Source: Prochlorococcus sp. AG-402-G19 (GTDB taxonomy: Bacteria; Cyanobacteriota; Cyanobacteriia; PCC-6307; Cyanobiaceae). Taken from it: DNA of 64,000 nucleotides. The notes beneath the pieces are model-generated. The model was given only the letters and a program-made list of their open reading frames with translations. It had not been told where the DNA came from and did no database searches. The stretch is taken from assembly GCA_003279455.1 (NCBI GenBank), contig QCHU01000001.1, positions 1-64,000 on the forward strand, given 5' to 3'. A program made the position numbers and the translations under genes. This document shows, in pieces, positions 57,781 through 64,000 of the stretch. Positions within the stretch are counted from its first letter, which is position 1, and each line of letters starts with the position of its first letter.

Positions 57781-58008
57781 TTACAAAATTTCTGATAACT
57801 CCTTTTCGAAAAACCAATTTATTTCACCATTTTTTAGTTTAACCACTAGGCCAAATTGATTCCCATCTACCATTTTATAGCCAACTAATTCGACATCTGG
57901 CTCTTTTCTTATTAATTCAAGAATATTTTGCGGTATACGATCTTTAACTTCGTTTATTTCAACTCTTAGCATTTGTCCTTTTTGAAGAGTTGAAGAATCT
58001 TTTATCAT
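57781..58008 (-). CDS. DUF2862-family protein, 75 aa
   Basis: STLQKGQMLRVEINEVKDRI, VELVGYKMVDGNQFGLVVKL, NGEINWFFEKELSE. This is the small beta-barrel pattern of the cyanobacterial DUF2862 family (GQ..RV...DR, GYKM.DG...G.VV...DG...WFFE.EL). Unknown role; 41 bases before DUF1330 copy 2 in the same run. Confidence 0.85.
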   Translation of the reverse strand: MIKDSSTLQKGQMLRVEINEVKDRIPQNILELIRKEPDVELVGYKMVDGNQFGLVVKLKNGEINWFFEKELSEIL

Positions 58009-58049
58009 GATTAATCATTTCTACTTATTTAATCAAAAGGATAATGCAG

Positions 58050-58340
58050 TTACCCAATTATTGACAGCGATAACTGTTTATCTATTCCGCTATATTTTAT
58101 ATATTCCTGAAATTCAGATGAATTAAAGGCTTTTTGTGCAGCGGCTTTAGATTCAAATTCAACAATAACGCCTAATTGCCCACCATCCCATTCGTTTAAA
58201 TCAGAATTTTGGTTTACATCTTTAGCGATTATTGTCCCCCCAACTGATCTAAGCCATGGAACCACGGTTTTAACGTATTCGATAAATTGTGCAGTGTTTT
58301 CAATTTTGGCCTGTTTTAGCCAGTAACCTTTAGCTCCCAT
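58050..58340 (-). CDS. DUF1330-family protein (copy 2), 96 aa
   Basis: GAKGYWLKQAKIENTAQFIE, VVPWLRSVGGTIIAKDVNQN, AAAQKAFNSSEFQEY. Related to 16083-16424, including GAKGYW and PWL..GG..(F/I)AKD. A ferredoxin-like fold, function unknown. Confidence 0.8.
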   Translation of the reverse strand: MGAKGYWLKQAKIENTAQFIEYVKTVVPWLRSVGGTIIAKDVNQNSDLNEWDGGQLGVIVEFESKAAAQKAFNSSEFQEYIKYSGIDKQLSLSIIG

Positions 58341-58514
58341 CTCATCTCTTTATACTTTCTTAAGATTCTCTCATAATCACCTCCTTTTTTTAAGTTAGAT
58401 GAAAATTATTTACTGTTTTTATTCCGAAGAAATATATATTATCTTTCTTGGAATTAATTATAAATTCTTTGTTTATGAAAATTAGATATATTTAATAGCT
58501 TAATTATTTATTTA

Positions 58515-58745
58515 TTACTTTATCGCTTCAATTGATTGTAGTTTTGACTTTAGTTGAATTGCAAGATGTTGGCGGCCAACTGCTAAAACTTTAAGCGTGT
58601 CTTCGTGCATTCTGAGTTGTGCATCAGCCACCTGCATTCCTTTTATAAGTTCTTGTACGTCTTTAGGTAGGTTTTTTAGATCATATTTTTTATCCTCAAA
58701 TGTAAGTATTGCTTCCTTTTCATTTGACGGTGTATTTGTCATCAA
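58515..58745 (-). CDS. DUF6447-family protein, 76 aa
   Basis: KEAILTFEDKKYDLKNLPKD, LIKGMQVADAQLRMHEDTLK, LAVGRQHLAIQLKSKL. An N-terminal strand pair is followed by a long helix; small, soluble and well conserved in marine viruses and picocyanobacteria as DUF6447. No known function. Codons start at MM; the second Met may be the true start. Confidence 0.75.
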   Translation of the reverse strand: MMTNTPSNEKEAILTFEDKKYDLKNLPKDVQELIKGMQVADAQLRMHEDTLKVLAVGRQHLAIQLKSKLQSIEAIK

Positions 58746-58786
58746 TTTGATATTAGGTTATTAATAATATAACATTAAATATATTA

Positions 58787-60526
58787 TTAATAACTCTCTA
58801 TAAACTGTTTATCGCAAAAATCTTTATATCTACCTCGTTTCTTGATTAATTCAATATGATTACCCACCTCACACACTCTCCCCTTTTCGATTACTGCGAT
58901 TTTATCAGCTTTTTGGATTGTCGATAATCTATGAGCGATTACCAATACCGTTCTATTATTCATGGCTTGTTGGAGACCTTTTTGAACAGATTCCTCCGCT
59001 TCTGCATCTAAAGCACTAGTAGCTTCATCAAGTAACAAAATTGTTGGATCGCCCAGCAAAGCCCTTGCTATTGATATCCTTTGAAGTTGACCTCCTGAAA
59101 GATTGCTACCTCTTTCCTCTATATATGTTTCGTATCCATTAGGTAATCTTTCTATAAAATCATGTGCATTAGCAATTTTTGCAGCATTAACAATATCTTC
59201 TTTAGTAGTTGCTCTTCCAAATCTTATAGCTTCAGCTATCGTCCCTGAAAATATAAATGTTTTTTGCGGAACTATAGCTATCAATTTTCTCAAATAATCG
59301 GTATTGATTTCATCTAATTTATATTCATCAATATAAATAGATCCTTTGCTTGGTTCGATAAATTTTAAAATCAATGAAAATATTGTACTTTTCCCTGCTC
59401 CTGATGGACCGACTAAAGCAACTATTTGACCATAGTCTATGTCTAAATTAATATCATTTATTGCATTATTTTTATCGCTATATGAGAAGAATACATGTTT
59501 AAATAATAATTTACCACGTATTTTTTTATTTGGAATAATACCTTTATTTGATGTTGATATTTCTAGTGGATTAGTTGTTATTTCGTTTAATCTTCTTAGT
59601 GATGCCTGACCTTGCTTTAACTCGTTGTAGTTTACTGTTATATGACTTATTGGATCTATTAACATTATTAATGCTGTAAAATAACTACTAAATTCTTCAT
59701 TTGAAATTCCTCCTGTTTGTATTCTATAAGTTCCAATTGTAAGTATGCTCAAAATACCAATTACTTCTATTAAACCGACTATTGGGTGCTGAAGGGCTAC
59801 AAGAGTTAGCATTTTATATTTAGCCTCTTTGTGTAATTTAACTTGTTTTTCAAAATCTCTTTGTAACCATTCTTCAACTGCAAATGCTTTAACCATTGGT
59901 AAACCTTGAATAGCTTCTGATAGCAAAGAAGCTAAAGAACTTATTTTCTTTTGGCTTTGCTCAGAGGCTTTTAATACTCTTCCACCAAAATTACTTACTA
60001 ATACTGCAATTAATGGAGCTAAAATAATAGTTGAAAGTGATAAATTCCAATCAACAAATATCATATAACCAAATACTGCTAATAATTGAAATACAGATGG
60101 TGTCGTATCTTGAATTGATTTGTAAATAACCTCACCAACACGATCAACATCCTCAGTAAGTCTGTAGGCGATATCTCCAGATGAGAGTTTTTCAATAAAA
60201 AGAATATTACTTTTCTGAAGTTTTTTAAATAGTGTCGTTCTAAGATCTTGACTTAGTGCCAATGCTGGCTTAGCTAGAAGACTATCTTGGAGATATTGTG
60301 CAGTTTTTTGAATGATAAAAATAATTAGTGCTTGTAGAATTACAATTAAAACTTGTTTTGTATTTCCTTGACCTATAGCCGGGATTAATTTACCTGATAA
60401 CCATGCAAGAATCGGCCAGCAAAGAACATAAACAAGCATGCTAATACCACCAAGTATTAATACCTGCATATTTCCTTTAAGTCTCCTTAAGAGGTAAATA
60501 AGATCTATTTTGATTTTTTGGTTCAT
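58787..60526 (-). CDS. ABC exporter, fused membrane and ATPase domains
   Basis: 579 residues. Residues 1-320 are a six-helix ABC transmembrane domain. The ATPase domain has Walker A (VGPSGAGKS), Q-loop, the LSGGQ signature, Walker B (ILLLDEATSALD) and the H-loop (IAHRLST). The MsbA/McjD-like half-transporter architecture works as a homodimer. Likely lipid or small-molecule export. It is divergent from the S4-protein gene, sharing the intergenic promoter region. Confidence 0.92.
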   Translation of the reverse strand: MNQKIKIDLIYLLRRLKGNMQVLILGGISMLVYVLCWPILAWLSGKLIPAIGQGNTKQVLIVILQALIIFIIQKTAQYLQDSLLAKPALALSQDLRTTLFKKLQKSNILFIEKLSSGDIAYRLTEDVDRVGEVIYKSIQDTTPSVFQLLAVFGYMIFVDWNLSLSTIILAPLIAVLVSNFGGRVLKASEQSQKKISSLASLLSEAIQGLPMVKAFAVEEWLQRDFEKQVKLHKEAKYKMLTLVALQHPIVGLIEVIGILSILTIGTYRIQTGGISNEEFSSYFTALIMLIDPISHITVNYNELKQGQASLRRLNEITTNPLEISTSNKGIIPNKKIRGKLLFKHVFFSYSDKNNAINDINLDIDYGQIVALVGPSGAGKSTIFSLILKFIEPSKGSIYIDEYKLDEINTDYLRKLIAIVPQKTFIFSGTIAEAIRFGRATTKEDIVNAAKIANAHDFIERLPNGYETYIEERGSNLSGGQLQRISIARALLGDPTILLLDEATSALDAEAEESVQKGLQQAMNNRTVLVIAHRLSTIQKADKIAVIEKGRVCEVGNHIELIKKRGRYKDFCDKQFIESY

Positions 60527-60564
60527 TTCATCAAAATATCAATGTTTAATTTAAAAGCACTAAA

Positions 60565-60783
60565 ATGAAATTAGATCAATACCTAAAATTTACTGGGATC
60601 GTTCAGACTGGAGGAGAAGCGAAAATGATTATCAGAACAGGTAAAATTAGCGTTAATGGCATAGTAGAAAATAGAAGAGGACGAAAATTAATTGATGGTG
60701 ATCAAATTATTTTTGCTAATGAAACATACATTGTTCCAAATTCTGATCCTCTAGGCCGTAAGTTGGCAAGAAGCGAAAAATGA
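60565..60783 (+). CDS. S4-domain RNA-binding protein, 72 aa
   Basis: KLDQYLKFTGIVQTGGEAKM and IIRTGKISVNGIVENRRGRK are the S4 alpha-L fold (helix-loop-strand), ending with YIVPNS. This is the short YbcJ/YaaA-like S4 type. Translation-associated RNA binding is expected. It precedes tpiA by 12 bases, so they form an operon. Confidence 0.9.
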   Translation: MKLDQYLKFTGIVQTGGEAKMIIRTGKISVNGIVENRRGRKLIDGDQIIFANETYIVPNSDPLGRKLARSEK

Positions 60784-60795
60784 GGAGCTAGCAGC

Positions 60796-61536
60796 GTGCG
60801 TAAAAAGGTCATTGCAGGCAATTGGAAGATGAACATGACATGCTCTGAAGCTATTGAGTACATGCGTGTATTGATCCCATTATTGAAAGATATACCAAAG
60901 AAAGACAGGGAAGTTGTTATCGCACCTCCTTTTACAGCCCTCTACCCTTTATCTGAGCTTATTAAAGACAAAAGTGAATATCTTTCATTATCGAGTCAAA
61001 ATGTTCACTGGGAGGACAGTGGAGCTTACACAGCTGAGGTCTCACCACTAATGCTTAATGAACTGTCTGTTAAATGTGCAATCGTTGGACATAGTGAGCC
61101 CAGAAAATATTTTAGTGAAAGTGACGAACAGATAAATAAAAGAGCTCAATCAGCTCAAGATCATAAATTAATACCCATTGTTTGTGTTGGAGAAACATTT
61201 CAGCAAAGAGAGCTTGGTGAAGCCGAAAGGGTTATTAAAAGGCAAATTGACCAAGGCCTTGAAGGGATAGATGTAAAAAGGTTAATAGTTGCCTATGAGC
61301 CAATATGGGCAATTGGAACAGGTAAAACTTGTGAATCCCATGAAGCTAATAGAATTTGCGGACTAATCCGTAAATGGATTGGTTTTGAAGGCGTGATTAT
61401 TCAATATGGTGGATCAGTTAAATCAAATAATATTGATGAAATTATGTCTATGTCTGATATTGATGGTGTATTAGTTGGTGGAGCCTCTTTAGATCCTAAA
61501 AATTTTGCGAGAATTGCTAACTACGAAAAAATATAA
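60796..61536 (+). CDS. tpiA: triosephosphate isomerase
   Basis: 246 residues from a GTG start. AGNWKMN is the N-terminal strand with the catalytic Lys. [11 protein letters not shown] holds the catalytic His, [13 protein letters not shown] the catalytic Glu, and [11 protein letters not shown] and VLVGGASLD the phosphate loop. It interconverts glyceraldehyde 3-phosphate and DHAP in glycolysis and the Calvin cycle. Core gene; overlaps folP by 32 bases. Confidence 0.97.
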   Translation: MRKKVIAGNWKMNMTCSEAIEYMRVLIPLLKDIPKKDREVVIAPPFTALYPLSELIKDKSEYLSLSSQNVHWEDSGAYTAEVSPLMLNELSVKCAIVGHSEPRKYFSESDEQINKRAQSAQDHKLIPIVCVGETFQQRELGEAERVIKRQIDQGLEGIDVKRLIVAYEPIWAIGTGKTCESHEANRICGLIRKWIGFEGVIIQYGGSVKSNNIDEIMSMSDIDGVLVGGASLDPKNFARIANYEKI

Positions 61537-62356
61537 TAAGTATCTGCCAAAAAATTGGGAAAGAGAAACCCATTTAATGGCAATAGTAAACATCACTGAA
61601 GACTCATTTAGTGATGGTGGACTTTATATTGATTTGCCGGCTGCAATTAATCATGCATCATTATGTATAAAACAAGGGGCACACATACTAGATATTGGAG
61701 CACAAAGCACACGCCCCGGCGCATCTGAGGTTGGAGCCGATATTGAGATTAAAAGATTAGTTCCTTTAATAAAAGAATTAAAATTATTACATCCCGAGAT
61801 TCCAATTTCTGTAGACACCTTTAATCATACTGTTGCCGAAAAAGTAATCAATGTTGGTGCCGATTGGGTTAATGATGTTAGTGGTGGACGTCATGATCCC
61901 GAAATCCTTAGTGTTATTGCTGATAAAGATTGTCCTTATATTTTGACTCATAGTCGTGGAAATAGTAAGACAATGGATTCTTTGGCTAAATATTCAAATG
62001 TAGTTAAAGATGTAAAAAAAGAATTATCCAATCAAATCGATTTAGCATTATCTAAAGGCATAAATAATGATCAAATAATTATTGATCCTGGAATAGGTTT
62101 TGCGAAGAATGTTGATCAAAACTTAACCCTTCTAAAAAATATAGAAGAATTTGTTTATATGAATTATCCAGTATTAGTAGGTGCTTCTAGAAAAAGATTT
62201 ATTGGGTCAGTTATCAATGAACCTGACCCTAATAAAAGAATATTTGGAACCTCTGCAGTAGCCTCTCGATGTGTGATTGCAGGTGTTGATATTTTAAGAG
62301 TTCATGATGTTAAACAAATTTCTCAGGTGATAATAATGACCAAGTCAATTATTTAA
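61505..62356 (+). CDS. folP: dihydropteroate synthase
   Basis: 283 residues from a TTG start that overlaps tpiA; the family needs the lead-in [20 protein letters not shown], so a later start would truncate the first strand. [38 protein letters not shown] and DPGIGFAKN are the family blocks for DHPP and pABA binding. It makes 7,8-dihydropteroate in folate synthesis. Normal length. Convergent with chlH. Confidence 0.95.
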   Translation: MRELLTTKKYNKYLPKNWERETHLMAIVNITEDSFSDGGLYIDLPAAINHASLCIKQGAHILDIGAQSTRPGASEVGADIEIKRLVPLIKELKLLHPEIPISVDTFNHTVAEKVINVGADWVNDVSGGRHDPEILSVIADKDCPYILTHSRGNSKTMDSLAKYSNVVKDVKKELSNQIDLALSKGINNDQIIIDPGIGFAKNVDQNLTLLKNIEEFVYMNYPVLVGASRKRFIGSVINEPDPNKRIFGTSAVASRCVIAGVDILRVHDVKQISQVIIMTKSII

Positions 62357-62363
62357 TGTTTTT

Positions 62364-64000
62364 CTAATCTTCTTTATTTACTCCTTCAATTCTATCTTCT
62401 ACTTCTTGATAAAGTTCTTTCAACTGTTCAATATTTTCATCGGATGTTTCCCAATATCCTCTCCCATTAACTTCCAACAATGTACCGACTATTCTTCTAA
62501 AACTATGAGGATTCAATTCCATTAATCTTTTCCTCATCTCTGGATCATTTATAAAAGTTTCATTTGACTCTTCATATACGAAATTATCAACTTGGCCACT
62601 AGTTGCACTCCATCCTAATGTGTAATTAAGTCTGTTCGATACTTCTCTTACTCCCTCATATCCAGACTTCAGCATTCCTTCGTACCATTTTGGATTAAGT
62701 AATTTTGTTCTTGAATCTAATCTAATAGTTTCACTTAGTGATCTTACCTGAGCATTGGCTGTAGTTGTATCTGCTATGTAACTGCTGGGAGCTTTACCAT
62801 CATCTCTAAGATTTTTAATTAAATTTGTTGGGTCAGAGTCAAAATAATGACTTACATCTGTGAGGGATATTTCTGAAGAATCAAGGTTTTGGAAAGTAAC
62901 GTCAGCTGTTTTCATAACAGATTCAAATACATCCCTGTTCTGATTCATCTCCCCTGGATTATCAGCGTTAAAAGCATAAGTTTTCCTTGAAAGATACATT
63001 TCTTGTAACTCATTTTCTTCTTCCCATGTTGAGTTCTCTACAGCTAAGTTAACATTCGAGCTATAACTTCCACTTGCATTTGAGAAAACTCTGCTTGCAG
63101 ATTCCCTAATACTTTTCCCTTCCTTTTCTGCCTGCTCAAGTGCATGTTTTCTTACGAAATTTTTATCAAGTGGTTCATCTGCCTCAGCAGCCATTTTTAC
63201 AGCTTGATCAATTAATGCCATTTGATTAATAAATAAATCTCTAAAGACACCAGAACAGTTCACTACTACATCAATTCTTGGTCTTCCTAATTCTTCAAGA
63301 GATAAGAGCTCTAATTTATTGACCCTTCCAACCGAGTCTGGCTTTGGTTTCACACCTACGAACCAAAGGATTTGAGCAAGTGATTCTCCATATGTTTTTA
63401 TGTTATCAGTACCCCAAAGTACGCAAGCAATAGTTTCGGGCCATGTACCTTGCTCCTCTTTTTGTCTTTCAATAAGCTTGTCAACAACACCTTTAGCAGA
63501 AGCCACAGCAGCTACTGTTGGTATCGATTGGGGATCTAGTGCATGAATATTTTTACCACTGGGTAATACTCCAGGGTTCCTTATGGGATCTCCACCTGGA
63601 CCAGGAATAACATAATCACCATCTAAAGCTTTTAACAAGCTCTCCATTTCTTTATCTGCACATATTTGTTCTAAACAAAATCTCAAATAGTCAAACAATT
63701 TATCCAGTGAATTTGAATTTACATTTTCAAAACCTGCTTTCTTCGCTGATGCTTGCCATGGCGAAGGGATTGAGAAACCAATTCCTCTTAAAAATTCAAC
63801 AATTAGAGTCCAAATATTCTTCTTCATATTTACTCTGCCATCTCTTCCTGTAAGAGACTTAACCATTGAACCAACGGATTCTCTAGAAGTTTCTGTAATT
63901 AATTTATTAAGTTCAACATCTTCTAATTTTCCCTTGTTATTTCCTTCATAAACTTCCTCAATCGTTTTCCCTTTTGCTTCAGCTAATAAACCTGGTAAAG
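62364..64000 (-). CDS. chlH: magnesium chelatase subunit H (5' truncated by window edge)
   Basis: The frame stays open through 64000; the internal ATG at 63866 is not the start. Conserved C-terminal blocks: [75 protein letters not shown]. ChlH binds protoporphyrin IX and, with ChlI and ChlD, inserts Mg as the first step to chlorophyll. About 545 of some 1,330 residues lie here. Confidence 0.97.
   Translation of the reverse strand, partial: LPGLLAEAKGKTIEEVYEGNNKGKLEDVELNKLITETSRESVGSMVKSLTGRDGRVNMKKNIWTLIVEFLRGIGFSIPSPWQASAKKAGFENVNSNSLDKLFDYLRFCLEQICADKEMESLLKALDGDYVIPGPGGDPIRNPGVLPSGKNIHALDPQSIPTVAAVASAKGVVDKLIERQKEEQGTWPETIACVLWGTDNIKTYGESLAQILWFVGVKPKPDSVGRVNKLELLSLEELGRPRIDVVVNCSGVFRDLFINQMALIDQAVKMAAEADEPLDKNFVRKHALEQAEKEGKSIRESASRVFSNASGSYSSNVNLAVENSTWEEENELQEMYLSRKTYAFNADNPGEMNQNRDVFESVMKTADVTFQNLDSSEISLTDVSHYFDSDPTNLIKNLRDDGKAPSSYIADTTTANAQVRSLSETIRLDSRTKLLNPKWYEGMLKSGYEGVREVSNRLNYTLGWSATSGQVDNFVYEESNETFINDPEMRKRLMELNPHSFRRIVGTLLEVNGRGYWETSDENIEQLKELYQEVEDRIEGVNKED

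Noticed and set aside
1-64000. tRNA genes and CRISPR arrays
   Set aside because: No T-loop GTTCGA with a matching acceptor stem, and no regularly spaced short repeats, were seen by eye. A tRNAscan run would settle it.

Overview
The window looks like a low-light-adapted Prochlorococcus chromosome. The reasons are its low G+C, very short proteins, multiple high-light-inducible (hli) genes, a PTOX-type terminal oxidase, cyAbrB, PstS, ChlH, and many tiny membrane proteins of the kind typical of marine picocyanobacteria. I saw no rRNA, tRNA, CRISPR array, integrase or insertion sequence. Only the right edge (about 58.8-64 kb) is ordinary core genome: an ABC exporter, an S4 protein, tpiA, folP and the 5'-truncated chlH. 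Most of the rest is an accessory region dominated by small orphan genes, many below 60 codons.

Layout. 0-5.3 kb: the end of a histone-H1-like gene, a rhomboid protease, a minus-strand run of tiny genes and an AEC-family carrier. 5.4-13 kb: DUF3764, an SRAP protein, a PD-(D/E)XK nuclease gene broken by an in-frame stop, an sRNA-like locus, a LexA-box operon of two small proteins and a second histone-H1-like gene. 13-18 kb: a CP12-like peptide, secreted acidic peptides, a MAPEG protein, a LOG-family protein and DUF1330. 17.9-28.65 kb: a segment bounded by two 682-bp direct repeats that differ at one base. It carries pstS, the arsenic genes arsJ, ArsJ-associated gap and arsR, two hli genes, a second copy of the sRNA-like locus and PTOX. 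28.7-37 kb: small proteins, a thiamine-binding-like protein, two stand-alone proteins resembling the NAD-dependent DNA ligase adenylation domain, a methyltransferase and a five-gene hli operon. 37-48 kb: cyAbrB, a DCC-family protein, DUF2130, GIY-YIG, a K+ channel, a free-standing IF2-N domain and a Nif11-like peptide. 48-58.7 kb: an MBL-fold protein, an SDR, an S51 peptidase, a fatty-acid desaturase, an NmrA-like protein, a P-loop kinase and small DUF families.

Common themes. The window has its own regulatory signals: a perfect LexA-type box, three ArsR-like palindromes tying pstS to the arsenic genes, and RpaB/HLR1-like direct repeats before both hli clusters. Several small families have two to five members scattered here: EGSSW proteins, TM-plus-CNG proteins, FPFxPG secreted peptides, D-rich GGGM membrane proteins, LKxxTxC proteins, and H1-like proteins that share a covarying 3' RNA structure. 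The general picture is light-stress, redox, arsenate/phosphate and DNA-damage functions embedded in a region built by local duplication of small genes. All functional statements rest on motif reading by eye; no database search was run.
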